DNA of 64,000 bases from Bacteroidales bacterium (GTDB lineage Bacteria > Bacteroidota > Bacteroidia > Bacteroidales > UBA932). The translations under genes were made by a program, and so were the position numbers. The DNA lies in NCBI GenBank assembly GCA_017464245.1, contig JAFUDV010000085.1, forward strand, positions 1-64,000. The letters are read 5' to 3'. Positions 50,162 through 59,398 of the stretch are shown here, piece after piece. The notes beneath the pieces are model-generated. The model made no database searches. It saw only the letters and a list, made by a program, of their open reading frames with translations, and was not told the origin of the DNA. Position 1 is the first letter of the stretch. Every line of letters begins with the position of its first letter.

Positions 50162-51334
50162 CTACTTCTTGACGAGAATCATGAACTTCTTGGCGATCAG
50201 CCGGTTATAGCGGTCCATAACCTCGCCTACGACATCCTCCCAGCTGCGGACCAGGCTCCGGGAGGCCTGGAGGCCCACCCGGCGTACCCTTTCGGGATCC
50301 CCGGCGAGGCTGCGGATACGACCGGTAAAGGCGTCCAGGTCGTCGGGCACCACGAAGCCGTTCACGTCGTCCGTCAGGACGGACGCTGCCGTCGCCGTCT
50401 CCAGCATGACGGACGGGCTGTGCAGGGCGGCCGCCTCCTTGACCACGATGCCGTCCGTATCATACAGTGACGGGAAGAGGAAAAGGTCCGACGCAGCATA
50501 ATACCGCTTCAACTGCTCCCGGTCCTTGACGATGCCGGCGAACGTCACCCGGTCCTCCAATCCCTTCTCGCTGACGAGCTTCTTCATCTCGGAGGCAGCA
50601 TAGCCGGTTCCCACGAAAAACATCCGGAAACGGAGGTCCTGCAGTTTCTCCAGGGCGTCGATGATCATCCGGACATTCTTCTCCCAGATATGCTGTCCCA
50701 CGAAAAGGAGGGCGAATTCGTCCGGGGCGACCCCCAGCTGCGCACGGGCGTCGGCAAAGAAGGCGTCGGGATAGTCGGCGACAAGGTCGCTGCCGTTCGC
50801 CACCACCTCCACCGGTCCTTTGAAACCGTACTCCCGCAGGACATCGATCACGGACTCCTGCGGCACCCAGACCTCGTCCGCGCGCTCGTAGAACTCGACG
50901 ACCAGTTTGATGGCCTGGTTGACCAGCATGTCGGAAGGTATGACCCGCGAGAAATCCTCCCGGTACTTGGAATGGAACGTCGCGACGAGCGGGATGTTAC
51001 GGAGCGACGCGACATGCGAGGCAATGCGCCCGGCCACGAACGGAGAATGGGCATGGACGATCTTGAAGGGCCGCTTGACGATCTTCGCGAGGAAGGTCGG
51101 GTCCACTTCCCCGATTCCCGCCACATAGGGTTTCCGGAACGGGACGGGAACGGAAAAATAGTCCAGCACCTCAAAGTCGTACCGGGAATAGTCCGCACCG
51201 GAAGCGGAGGGGGTGATGACCGATACGCCGCCGACCATCTTCTGCATCCACTTCGCATAGTTTTCCACGCAGATGGCGACACCGTCCATGATGGGCGGGA
51301 ATGATTCGTTGAAGAGTCCGATGTTCGATTCCAT
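50162..51334 (-). CDS. Glycosyltransferase family 4
   Basis: This 390-aa GT-B enzyme begins MESNIGLFNESFPPIMDGVA, the glycine-rich acceptor loop, and has HAHSPFVAGRIASHVA and, in the donor domain, LFVGQHIWEKN and LFLFPSLYDTDGIVVKEAAAL (EX7E-like). It resembles GDP-mannose- or UDP-glucose-dependent enzymes making glycolipids, such as diacylglycerol glucosyltransferases. Downstream it is convergent with the GH28 gene. The shared divergent promoter region with the LolA-like gene carries a GACATTCTGTCA site. Confidence 0.85.
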   Translation of the reverse strand: MESNIGLFNESFPPIMDGVAICVENYAKWMQKMVGGVSVITPSASGADYSRYDFEVLDYFSVPVPFRKPYVAGIGEVDPTFLAKIVKRPFKIVHAHSPFVAGRIASHVASLRNIPLVATFHSKYREDFSRVIPSDMLVNQAIKLVVEFYERADEVWVPQESVIDVLREYGFKGPVEVVANGSDLVADYPDAFFADARAQLGVAPDEFALLFVGQHIWEKNVRMIIDALEKLQDLRFRMFFVGTGYAASEMKKLVSEKGLEDRVTFAGIVKDREQLKRYYAASDLFLFPSLYDTDGIVVKEAAALHSPSVMLETATAASVLTDDVNGFVVPDDLDAFTGRIRSLAGDPERVRRVGLQASRSLVRSWEDVVGEVMDRYNRLIAKKFMILVKK

Positions 51335-51373
51335 AGTTCTTTGTAAAGCTGGACAAAGATACGCATTATTCCC

Positions 51374-51385
51374 GACATTCTGTCA
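51374..51385. promoter_or_regulatory. Operator-like GACATTCTGTCA between GT4 and LolA-like genes
   Basis: The 12-mer is identical to the core of the second site of the array ahead of hsp20 (25922-25933). It lies 13 bp upstream of the GT4 -7 element (TATCTTTG on the minus strand, 51354-51361) and 43 bp before the LolA-like ATG. Confidence 0.45.
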
Positions 51386-51427
51386 GGTATGCTTTTTGCT
51401 GCTTTCCGGCGGACTGATTTGAACGAA

Positions 51428-51949
51428 ATGAAAAGACTGCTGATTCTCCTTTCCCTGGCGCTGTGCGCCGTGACGGCCGCGCAGGCACAGGATTTAAGTT
51501 GCACCTTCACCCAGAAAAAGACCCTCAAGGCGGTGAACAAGGTCATTCCCGGATCGGGAACCGTCACCTTTACGGCGCCGGACCATCTGTCCATGATCTA
51601 TGACGAGCCCAAGGGCGAGTACCTCATCATCGAGGGCATGCAGCTGAAGAACGCGGTGAAGGGGAAGGCCATCACCGTGGACACGTCCAAGAACGCCTAT
51701 ATGCGGAATCTCCGCAACACGCTCCTGAACTGCATCACAGGCAATTACGAGGCCGCTGCCAAGGACAATGACGCGAACCTCGTCGTGGAGGAGAAAAGCG
51801 GCATCAAGACCGTCACCCTCCTCGCCCGGAAACAGGCCGTCAAGGGCTATTCCCGGATCGTGATGGATTACAACAGGGAAGGTCTCCCCGTCCGGATGGT
51901 GCTGGACGAGTTCACCGGCATCGAGACCGAGTACACTTTCAAATACTAG
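51428..51949 (+). CDS. LolA-like outer-membrane lipoprotein carrier protein
   Basis: This 173-aa periplasmic protein has a signal peptide (LALCAVTAAQAQ, cleaved about residue 21) and the LolA/LppX fold: SCTFTQKKTLKAVNKVIPGSGTVTFTAPDHL and MVLDEFTGIETEYTF. The start at 51428 gives the signal sequence. LolA-like proteins in Bacteroidetes often accompany lipid or pigment pathways with an acyl carrier protein and an MMPL exporter, and both are encoded on the opposite strand directly beyond. Its end overlaps the convergent acp gene by 11 bp. Confidence 0.78.
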   Translation: MKRLLILLSLALCAVTAAQAQDLSCTFTQKKTLKAVNKVIPGSGTVTFTAPDHLSMIYDEPKGEYLIIEGMQLKNAVKGKAITVDTSKNAYMRNLRNTLLNCITGNYEAAAKDNDANLVVEEKSGIKTVTLLARKQAVKGYSRIVMDYNREGLPVRMVLDEFTGIETEYTFKY

Positions 51950-52172
51950 TCCCTTCCTGTTCCAGGTAGGTGACCACGTCCTGCACGGTGCGGAACGTGG
52001 CGAGCGCCTTGTCGGGAATGACGATGCCATACTGGTCCTCGATGCGCATGAGGAGCTGGAGGATGTCCAGCGAATCCGCACCGAGGTCCTTCTTGATTTC
52101 CGATTCCAGGGTAATCTTCGCGGGGTCGAGCCGCAGCTGCTTGGCCAGGATGGCCTGTACTTTGTCAAACAT
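51939..52172 (-). CDS. Acyl carrier protein
   Basis: This 77-aa protein has the phosphopantetheine site GADSLD with Ser34, preceded by EIKKDL, and IPDKALATFRTVQDVVTYL in helix IV. It carries acyl chains as thioesters. It is the last gene of the lipid operon, 5 bp after plsX, so it is likely to be a dedicated carrier rather than the housekeeping AcpP, although that cannot be told from the sequence. Confidence 0.92.
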   Translation of the reverse strand: MFDKVQAILAKQLRLDPAKITLESEIKKDLGADSLDILQLLMRIEDQYGIVIPDKALATFRTVQDVVTYLEQEGTSI

Positions 52173-52177
52173 AGTCG

Positions 52178-53197
52178 CTAGTCTTCATAGTGTTCGTATC
52201 GGGCAACGACCTCCTCGATCTTCGAGGACAGGCGGCTGACTTCCATCCTGTAGGCCTGCCCGATGCATTTCTCCACGGCGACGGCCTTGCTGCTGCCGTG
52301 CCCCTTGACCACCACCTTGGAGGTGCCCAGGAGGACGGATCCGCCGTAGTTCTGATAATTCATGAACTCCTTCTCCTCCAGGAACATCCGTTTCATCAGG
52401 AGGGCGCCCAGCTTGTACAGGGTGCGGGAGTGGATATCTTTCTTGAGTTTCCTGAGGAGCTCCAGCGCAGTCCCTTCCGTCGTCTTGACGAGGACATTCC
52501 CGGAGAACCCGTCGGCCACGACTACGTCGTAGGCGCCGGACAGCAGGTCCCGGCTTTCCATGTTGCCCACGAAGTTCACGCAGTCGGTATCCTTGAGGAG
52601 CGCATAGGTCTCCTTCCGGATGTCGTCGCCCTTTTCGGCCTCCTTGCCCACGTTCAGAAGCGCCGTGCGGGGATTCTTCACCCCGTACACTTCCTGCATG
52701 TACAGGCTTGCCATGATGGCGAACTGACGCAGGTGGGCCGGGGTGACCTCCACGTTGGCCCCGCTGTCGCAGATGCCCACGAGCCCGCCGTCCATGGTCG
52801 GGAGGATGGGACAGAAGGCCGGACGGATGACGCCCGGGATGCGGCCCAGCCTCACCAGGGCGCCGGTCACCAGGGCACCGGTGGAGCCGGTGGACACCAT
52901 CCCGGCGATGTCGTCCTCGTCCCGCAGAAGGATGATGGCCTTCATCATGGAACTGTTCCGCTTGAGCCGCACCACGTCGGTGGGCTTCTCGTCACAACCG
53001 ATCACCTCGGGCGCATGGACAATTTCCAGGCGGGAGGCGTCGTAGGATTTTCCTTCCAGCGCTTTCCGGAGCAGGGCTTCGTCGCCCGTCAGGAGCAGGT
53101 GCAGGTCGGGATTCTTCGCGAGGGCGGCGAGGGCGCCCGCAACGGGCGCCTCCGGCGAATGGTCGCCGCCGAAACAGTCGACAAGCAGCTTGATCAT
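52178..53197 (-). CDS. plsX: Phosphate acyltransferase PlsX
   Basis: This 339-aa enzyme interconverts acyl-ACP and acyl-phosphate. LLVDCFGGDHSPEAPVAGAL (the Asp- and Gly-rich N-terminus), VSTGSTGALVTGAL, PTMDGGLVGICDSGANVEV and KGHGSS are the family motifs. The ATG at 53197 is set by an ATGA overlap with the upstream GNAT-like gene. In most Bacteroidales plsX lies near rpmF and fabH; here it is between a GNAT-like gene and an ACP in a FakA/FakB operon. Confidence 0.93.
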   Translation of the reverse strand: MIKLLVDCFGGDHSPEAPVAGALAALAKNPDLHLLLTGDEALLRKALEGKSYDASRLEIVHAPEVIGCDEKPTDVVRLKRNSSMMKAIILLRDEDDIAGMVSTGSTGALVTGALVRLGRIPGVIRPAFCPILPTMDGGLVGICDSGANVEVTPAHLRQFAIMASLYMQEVYGVKNPRTALLNVGKEAEKGDDIRKETYALLKDTDCVNFVGNMESRDLLSGAYDVVVADGFSGNVLVKTTEGTALELLRKLKKDIHSRTLYKLGALLMKRMFLEEKEFMNYQNYGGSVLLGTSKVVVKGHGSSKAVAVEKCIGQAYRMEVSRLSSKIEEVVARYEHYED

Positions 53198-54324
53198 ACG
53201 AGTTTCTTCACATAGGAGCGGTAGCGCTTGACCTGTTCCTTGCGGAAGCGCTTCCATTGGTTCAGGATGGCGTAGTTGTCCTCCAGGTTGAGGTTCGTGT
53301 CCGCGAAGCGGAGACTCGGGTTGTCCCGGAGCATCTTCATGATGGCAACGGAGAAGACGGCCGAGACGCCCCGGTTCAGGTATTCGGGGTCCACGCCCAC
53401 GAGACACAGGTCGATGGAGTCGGGCTTCTTCAAGGCCTTCAGGAGGCGGAGGGCGGTGCCCGGCGTGAGCTTTCCGCGCCCCCCGGCGAGGGCGCCGGCG
53501 AGGGCGGGGAAGGTGATGCCAAAGCACACCATCCTGTCGTTCTCGTCCAGGACCACGGCCACGAACTTGGGATCGACGACCAGCTTGAAATTGTCCAGCA
53601 TCAGCTTCCGCATCCCCTCGGTGAAAGGAACGGTCCCGTACAGGCCCTCATAGGACTTGTCGATGAGTTCGAAGATGCCGTCGGCATACCGCTTGAGAAA
53701 GTCGGAACCACTGCTGGAGGGTCCCAGGTGCAGTTTGTAGCGGCGGAAGATGAAGTCGGAGAGCTGTTCCAGTTCCTCCATCGCCTCCGGGCTCTCGGCC
53801 CCGTAGAGCCGGAACCCGAGCCAGTCCACTTCCTTCTCGTAACCCAGGCGTTCGATGTGTTCGCCGTAGTAGGGCGCGTTGTAGTTTTCCTCGAAAGTTG
53901 CCTGCTGGTCGAAGCCGTCCACGAGGAGGCCCTCCCGCTCCAAGTCGGAGAAGTTCAGCGGACCGCACACGGTGTCCATGCCCATCTCCCCCGCCCATTT
54001 TTCGGCAGCGGCGAAAAGGGCCTTGGACACCTCGAAGTCGTCGATGACATCGAAACGGGTGAAACGGGCGCGCTTCTGCCCGTACTTTTCGTTGGCCGCC
54101 TTCTGGACGATGGCCATGATACGGCCGGCGACGACGCCGTCCTTGTAGGCCAGGAAACAGGTGAACTCGCAGCAATCACGGTACACATAGTCCGGACGGA
54201 AGATCTTTTTCTCGTCCATGTACAGCGGCGGCACGAAGCACGGATTCCCCGCATACAGGTCCAGCGGGAAGTCCAGGAACGCCTTCTGCTCCTTCCTGGT
54301 TTCGACGGGCTTGACGGTAATCAT
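53194..54324 (-). CDS. GNAT-fold acyltransferase-like protein (YghO-like)
   Basis: This 376-aa protein begins MITVKPVETRKEQKAFLDFP and GNPCFVPPLYMDE, then FLAYKDGVVAGRIMAI, and GPLNFSDLEREGLLVDGFDQ, a pattern seen in YghO-like proteins of GNAT fold. The C-terminal half contains a second GNAT-like part (LVGVDPEYLNRGVSAVFSVAIMKML). In an operon with an ACP and acyl-phosphate enzymes, an N-acyl transfer from acyl-ACP is a reasonable guess, but no substrate is known. It overlaps plsX by 4 bp and follows the DegV-like gene by 3 bp. Confidence 0.7.
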   Translation of the reverse strand: MITVKPVETRKEQKAFLDFPLDLYAGNPCFVPPLYMDEKKIFRPDYVYRDCCEFTCFLAYKDGVVAGRIMAIVQKAANEKYGQKRARFTRFDVIDDFEVSKALFAAAEKWAGEMGMDTVCGPLNFSDLEREGLLVDGFDQQATFEENYNAPYYGEHIERLGYEKEVDWLGFRLYGAESPEAMEELEQLSDFIFRRYKLHLGPSSSGSDFLKRYADGIFELIDKSYEGLYGTVPFTEGMRKLMLDNFKLVVDPKFVAVVLDENDRMVCFGITFPALAGALAGGRGKLTPGTALRLLKALKKPDSIDLCLVGVDPEYLNRGVSAVFSVAIMKMLRDNPSLRFADTNLNLEDNYAILNQWKRFRKEQVKRYRSYVKKLV

Positions 54325-54327
54325 CTC

Positions 54328-55197
54328 CTATCGGTGTTTGGCATGGAAGCACACGCCGACGCCGTTCGGCCCGGCGTGGCTGCCGGCCGTCGGATTGGCG
54401 ACGACATACTCGATCGGGAAATCGTCCCCGAACCGTTCCCGGATCATCCTGCCCACCTCCTGCGCCAGCTCGGGCGCGTCGGTGTGGCCGATGACGAAAC
54501 GGTGGGACTTGAAGTCCTCGCCGAGGTCCGCGACCTGCTGCACGAGGCGTTCCATGGCCTTCAGGCGGCCCTTTTCCTTCCCGCAGGAGACCATCTTGCC
54601 TTCCTGGCTCATATAGATGATCGGGCGGATGCCGATGAGGGTTCCCATCGTGGCGGCGAGCCCGCTGACGCGACCGCTGCGGCGGAAGAACTTCAGGTCG
54701 TCGGCGAAAAAGTACATCGCGAACCGGTCCACCTCGGTCCGGGCCCATTCCAGCACTTCCTCCAGGGACTTGCCGGCCTTCACGAGGTCGCCCACCTCAC
54801 GGACGATGGTGTAGCTGATGGTCGTGATGCCCTTGGTGTCGATCTCATAGAGGTTCCGCTCCGGATACTTGGCCTTGAGCTCGGCCACGGCCTCGTCCAT
54901 CGCGTTGAAGGTGATGGTCATCGCCCGGGAGAAATGGACATACAGGATGTCGTTTCCGGCGGCGAATTCCGGCTCGAAGTATTCGATATAGCGCTCCTTG
55001 GAGATGGCGCTCGTGGTCGGGAGAACGCCGCTGCGGAGCATGTCGTAGAATCCGCGGGCGTCGAACTCGTCGAAGTCCACGTACGGATAGACGGTCTTGG
55101 CGTCCACGCTGTAGGGCATGCTGATGAGGCGGTATCCGTATTCGGCCGCGACGGCGGGCGTGATGTCGGTGTCGGTGTCGGTAAAGAGTCTGAGCAT
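54328..55197 (-). CDS. DegV/FakB-like fatty-acid-binding protein
   Basis: This 289-aa protein belongs to the DegV family, whose best known members (FakB) bind a free fatty acid and present it to the kinase FakA. TDTDTDITPAVAAEYGY at the start, LPTTSAIS for the carboxylate site, and FFRRSGRVSG and NGVGVCFHAKH are the family motifs. The usual G-x-SGTY motif is altered to FSRAMTIT. It lies 12 bp after the FakA-like gene, as in fatty-acid kinase operons of Firmicutes. Confidence 0.85.
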   Translation of the reverse strand: MLRLFTDTDTDITPAVAAEYGYRLISMPYSVDAKTVYPYVDFDEFDARGFYDMLRSGVLPTTSAISKERYIEYFEPEFAAGNDILYVHFSRAMTITFNAMDEAVAELKAKYPERNLYEIDTKGITTISYTIVREVGDLVKAGKSLEEVLEWARTEVDRFAMYFFADDLKFFRRSGRVSGLAATMGTLIGIRPIIYMSQEGKMVSCGKEKGRLKAMERLVQQVADLGEDFKSHRFVIGHTDAPELAQEVGRMIRERFGDDFPIEYVVANPTAGSHAGPNGVGVCFHAKHR

Positions 55198-55209
55198 AGG
55201 AAAACAGGT

Positions 55210-56811
55210 TTAGATCAATACGAGGATGTATTCGTACACCGGCTGTCCGCCGGAGGACAGGATGACTTCGGAACGGGAGTACCGGGCGGCGAGGGCTTCC
55301 CGGACGCGCTCGGAATGCATGCCTCCGGACCCGGCGAACACGAGGATGACGTCGCGGGACCCGGCGTCCAGGGCCTCGGCAAGGGAAAGCAGGGCCTCCT
55401 CCGGCGTGGGACCGGAAGCCAGGATGCCCTTCCCGGAGATACCGGCGTATTCACCCTCGCGGACGTTTCCGCTGTCGCGGATGACGCGGGACACCAGGCC
55501 GGTCACGACCTCGCCCGCCGCCCCGGTGAGGGCGGCCTCGATGGCGTCGGTGTCTCCGGAGGAGGTGTCCAGGTTGGCCAGGGCGTAATAGCCTTCGCCG
55601 AGGGTCTTGCAAGGGATGACGCGGACATCGGCCTTGTCATACAGGGAAGCGGCCTGCCGGGCCGTCAGGAGGATGTTCGCATTGTCGGGCAGGACGAAGA
55701 TGGTATCCGCATTCACGGCGTCGAACGCGTTCAGGAAATGCCGTACCGGCGGGTTCATCGTCTGCCCGCCTTCGATGACCACGTCGGCCCCGAGTTCCCG
55801 GAACGTGTCCACGAGACCGCTGCCGGAGGCGACGGCGACGACGCCATAGGCCTTGCGGCCTTTCCGGAAACGCCCGTCCATGTGGTTCTCATGATGCTGG
55901 AGCGTCATGTTCTCCACCTTGACGGTCAGGAATTCGCCGAACTGCTGGCAGTGGTTCAGGATCTCGCCCGGGGTGAAAGTATGGACATGGACCTTGACGA
56001 TGGTTCCGTCGCGGAAGAAGACGAGGGATTCGCCGTGGGCCGCGAGCCAGTCGGACAGGACGGTCTCGTCGAAGGTCTCCAGGTCCACCTTGGAACGCTG
56101 CAGCCGCAGGAGGAATTCCGTGCAGTAGCCGAATTCCAGGACGCTGTCCTCGGTGAAGGCGCCCAGGTCCACCTTCTGTACGGCGGGGGCCTCCGCCTCC
56201 ACGGCGGCGGTGCGCTCCCCGTGCAGGGCCGCGCGCATTCCCTCGGCGATGTACAGGAGTCCCGCGCCGCCACTGTCCACGACGCCCGCCTTCTTCAGGA
56301 CGTCCAGGAGTTCGGGCGTATGGGCCAGGGAAAGGTCCATCGCGGAGACCAGCAGGTCGAAGTACTCCCCGAGGTCCTTGCTGCCGGCCGCCGCCTGCGC
56401 CCCTTCCCGGAAGACGGTCAGGATGGTTCCTTCCACCGGTTCGGGGACGGCATGGTAGGACTCCTGCACGCCGGAGAGCATGGCACGCGAGAACGCGTTC
56501 ACATCGGCCTCCTGCAGGCCTGCAAGGCCCTTGGCGATACCGGCGAAGATGCGGGAGAGGATGACGCCGGAGTTGCCCCGGGCCCCCGTCAGCATACCGT
56601 CGGAGACGGCCTTCGCGCGGTCCCCGAGCCCGGTTCCCGGGCCGGCCGAGGGGTCGCAGCCCGCCTGGACGGTCATGTACATGTTGTCGCCCGTGTCCCC
56701 GTCGGGGATGGGGAAGACGTTGAGGTCGTTCACGGCCTGCCGGTGGGCCGCCAGGGCGGCGGCGCCGCCGCGGACCATGTCCAGATATAATTGAGCGTCG
56801 ATGCGTTCCAT
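55210..56811 (-). CDS. FakA-like fatty acid kinase (DAK2/DhaL domain)
   Basis: This 533-aa protein has an N-terminal DhaL ATP-binding domain with NVFPIPDGDTGDNM (Asp37, Asp39, Asp42 for Mg-ATP) and LTGARGNSGVILS, a middle domain with VKVHVHTF, and a C-terminal DegV-like domain. This is the architecture of FakA, which phosphorylates FakB-bound fatty acids. It starts 1 bp before the MMPL stop region and precedes the DegV-like gene by 12 bp. The activity is inferred from family and partner. Confidence 0.87.
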   Translation of the reverse strand: MERIDAQLYLDMVRGGAAALAAHRQAVNDLNVFPIPDGDTGDNMYMTVQAGCDPSAGPGTGLGDRAKAVSDGMLTGARGNSGVILSRIFAGIAKGLAGLQEADVNAFSRAMLSGVQESYHAVPEPVEGTILTVFREGAQAAAGSKDLGEYFDLLVSAMDLSLAHTPELLDVLKKAGVVDSGGAGLLYIAEGMRAALHGERTAAVEAEAPAVQKVDLGAFTEDSVLEFGYCTEFLLRLQRSKVDLETFDETVLSDWLAAHGESLVFFRDGTIVKVHVHTFTPGEILNHCQQFGEFLTVKVENMTLQHHENHMDGRFRKGRKAYGVVAVASGSGLVDTFRELGADVVIEGGQTMNPPVRHFLNAFDAVNADTIFVLPDNANILLTARQAASLYDKADVRVIPCKTLGEGYYALANLDTSSGDTDAIEAALTGAAGEVVTGLVSRVIRDSGNVREGEYAGISGKGILASGPTPEEALLSLAEALDAGSRDVILVFAGSGGMHSERVREALAARYSRSEVILSSGGQPVYEYILVLI

Positions 56812-59289
56812 TTATGCACGGATGCTCTTCCGGTACCGGTCCCACTTGAGGAGCTGGCGGAAGATGAAAGGTTCGAGGGAATAGGTCAGGAGGATGGTGA
56901 CGGCCATGCCGATGAGGGTGATGATGCCGATGGAACGGATGGCCGGATGGCGGGCGAACACCAGCGACAGGACCACGATGGCGAGCACCAGGGCAGAGAA
57001 GACGATGGCCACCTTATGGTATTCCAGCTTGTCCCGCTGCCCGGTCCGGGCCTCGGTGAGCAGTCCCTCCATCACGAAGATGCTGTAGTCCACCCCGATA
57101 CCGAAGATGAAGGTGGAGATGACGATGTTGATCAGGTTGAACTCCAGGCCCAGCAGCGCCATCATCCCCTGCAGCACGTACCAGCTCAGGAACATGGGCA
57201 GGAAGGCGACGAGGGCGGTGATGAAGTTCCGGAAGGCGAACAGGAGCACCAGGAACACGAACAGGGAGGAGATCCACTGGGTGGTGTTGAAGTCGTCATG
57301 GACGATCTCCACCATGTCCCGGCAATAATAGAACGGTTCCAGGACCAGGGCGCCGGGGCCGGCGACGAGGGCGTCGGACACGGCGTCGGTATCCTCCGGG
57401 CGGAACGCCACGTTGGTGAAGACCATGTAGCGGCCGCTTTCCTGATATTCGATGTAATTGTTCACGAGTTCCACCGGGAACACGCCCGCCTCATAGAGGT
57501 TGCCGGGCTCATAATCGGCCTCCAGAAGGGCATGGAAGGGCAGGAACTGGGACGGACGGAGCCCGCAGCGGCGGGCGGCGTCGGAGAGGCGTCCGGTCGC
57601 GAGGGCTTTCCGCTCCGGCGTCCAGAACGCGTTCCAGGCAGCGATGCGCGCCTCCTGGTCCTCCCGCGTCTGGAACAGCAGCGGGACCAGGGAGGTGTAG
57701 CTCTGCACGAGGCCCGCCTCCGAGAGGGAGTCCAGCCGGTGCATCAGGAGCTTGTTGAAGCGGAGCGCCTGGTCCAGGTCTTCGTCGTAGGCGGCGAAGT
57801 AGAGGTTCGTGTACCCGTTGGCGTTCTTCTCGTTATACAGGTCCTGGCTCTCGGTGAGGAGCGGCTCGTCGTAGTCGAGGTTCCGCAGGTCGCTGTCGAA
57901 CTTCACCCGGTGGCTCAGGGCGATGCCCACGGCGACGACGGCAACGAGCCCCGCGAGGACCCAGCGGTTCCGGTCCCAAGGAAGGTCGTTGATCCGGTCG
58001 ATGACGTGGAAACCCTTGTATCTCTTGAACTTCACCTGCTCCGGCTTCATGAAATGGGGCAGGAACACGAGGGCGAAGAAGGTGTTCCCGAGCAGGGCGA
58101 ATGTGGCGAACAGGCCGAAGTCCCGCAGCAGGTCGCTTTCCGTGAACAACAGGCCCAGGAAAGCGCCCACCGTGGTGACGCAGCCCAGGGTGACAGGCGT
58201 GGATTCCTCCTGGAGCATCTGCTCCACGTCGCCCACGTAATAATGGTGGATGAGCACGTGCAGGCAGTAGCTGATCGCGACGCCCAGGACGATGGCCCCG
58301 AGGCCCAGGGCCATCAGGGACATGTACCCCTTGATCCAGTACATGCAGGCCAGGGAGAAGACGGCTCCGTACACGATGGGGACGACCTGCTGCCAGATGA
58401 AGGTCCAGCTGTGGAAGCACAGGAGCAGGATCAGGAGGATGACCAGGAGGGAGATGCCCACGGTCATCACGAGGTCACCCCGGATGGTGCTGGCGTTGGA
58501 GACGCTCCCGAGGGGCGTTCCATGCACCAGGACGCGGACGTCGGGATGGGCGGCCTCGAAGGTCTTCCGCTCCTTGGCGAGCAGGTTGTAGAACCGCTGC
58601 GCCGCCCAGGAGTCCAGCGTGGGGAAACTCGGCGACAGGAAGGCCAGCGCCACGGTCTTGTCCGGGCAGAAGAAATGCCCGTCCTCGATGGTATAGCCCC
58701 CGGCGGAGCCCCCGTCCGTTCCCAGCAACTGCCCCAGGAGGACGTTCCGCAGGCCCAGCGGGTCCATGGACACCAGCTGGGTGTCCTCGCCCGTCATGTC
58801 CTCCTCCAGCAGGCGGAGGTTCTCCTCCATCTGCGCCTGGACGGCCTCCGGCTCCAGCGCGGCCTCGAACGAGGCGTACAGGGAAGTGTCGATGAAGGAA
58901 GGAAGGTGCTCGAACCCGTAGTCCATCGCCCCGAGCATCGTTCCCATGTCAATGGAATGGAGGATGCCGGCGATGAAGCGTCCGGCCGTGTCCCGCTGCA
59001 GCAGGCTGTCCGAGAAAGCGGAGATGCATTCCCCGAGGACGGCCGGTTCCACCGGATGCTCCGGATCCGCGGACACGACTTGGATGAACACCTTGTCCTT
59101 CAGGCCGATATCGCTGAAAGCCAGTTCATTGTCCGTACTGGAACGCGGCAGGAGCTTCACGATGTCCTCCTCGTAACGGAGCTGGACGCCGAAGGCCGCG
59201 AACAGCACGAGACTGCCGGCAAGGAGCAGGTACAGCAGCGCCTTGTGCCGCTGGAAAAAGTGATAGACTGGAACGAATATCCGGTGCAT
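56812..59289 (-). CDS. MMPL/RND-family lipid transporter
   Basis: This 825-aa inner-membrane protein has two halves, each with an N-terminal helix, a periplasmic domain and five to six further helices. GVDYSIFVMEG and AISYCLHVLIHHY are the transmembrane motifs of the MMPL/HpnN type that move lipids or hydrophobic products. I chose the ATG at 59289, since the frame extends upstream only to a TTG at 59304 that would lie almost at the transcription start set by TATCTTTG (59315-59322). It is the first gene of the lipid operon. Confidence 0.85.
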   Translation of the reverse strand: MHRIFVPVYHFFQRHKALLYLLLAGSLVLFAAFGVQLRYEEDIVKLLPRSSTDNELAFSDIGLKDKVFIQVVSADPEHPVEPAVLGECISAFSDSLLQRDTAGRFIAGILHSIDMGTMLGAMDYGFEHLPSFIDTSLYASFEAALEPEAVQAQMEENLRLLEEDMTGEDTQLVSMDPLGLRNVLLGQLLGTDGGSAGGYTIEDGHFFCPDKTVALAFLSPSFPTLDSWAAQRFYNLLAKERKTFEAAHPDVRVLVHGTPLGSVSNASTIRGDLVMTVGISLLVILLILLLCFHSWTFIWQQVVPIVYGAVFSLACMYWIKGYMSLMALGLGAIVLGVAISYCLHVLIHHYYVGDVEQMLQEESTPVTLGCVTTVGAFLGLLFTESDLLRDFGLFATFALLGNTFFALVFLPHFMKPEQVKFKRYKGFHVIDRINDLPWDRNRWVLAGLVAVVAVGIALSHRVKFDSDLRNLDYDEPLLTESQDLYNEKNANGYTNLYFAAYDEDLDQALRFNKLLMHRLDSLSEAGLVQSYTSLVPLLFQTREDQEARIAAWNAFWTPERKALATGRLSDAARRCGLRPSQFLPFHALLEADYEPGNLYEAGVFPVELVNNYIEYQESGRYMVFTNVAFRPEDTDAVSDALVAGPGALVLEPFYYCRDMVEIVHDDFNTTQWISSLFVFLVLLFAFRNFITALVAFLPMFLSWYVLQGMMALLGLEFNLINIVISTFIFGIGVDYSIFVMEGLLTEARTGQRDKLEYHKVAIVFSALVLAIVVLSLVFARHPAIRSIGIITLIGMAVTILLTYSLEPFIFRQLLKWDRYRKSIRA

Positions 59290-59314
59290 GCTTATGAATT
59301 TCAATTAAATCTTT

Positions 59315-59322
59315 CAAAGATA
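59315..59322 (-). promoter_or_regulatory. Lipid operon promoter -7 element
   Basis: TATCTTTG on the minus strand lies 25 bp before the MMPL ATG. There is no clear -33 TTTG, so an activator may be needed. Confidence 0.55.
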
Positions 59323-59398
59323 CGCTTATTTCGTGAGATATGAAAATCCGGATGCGGCGCGATAATTGCAGGCAGAACAGGGATTCAACCTTCCGACG

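Noticed and set aside
53257..59343. Two very long plus-strand open frames (53257-56790 and 56791-59343) antisense to the lipid operon
   Set aside because: They mirror the codon bias of fakA, the GNAT-like gene and the MMPL gene; no start signal or domain supports them.
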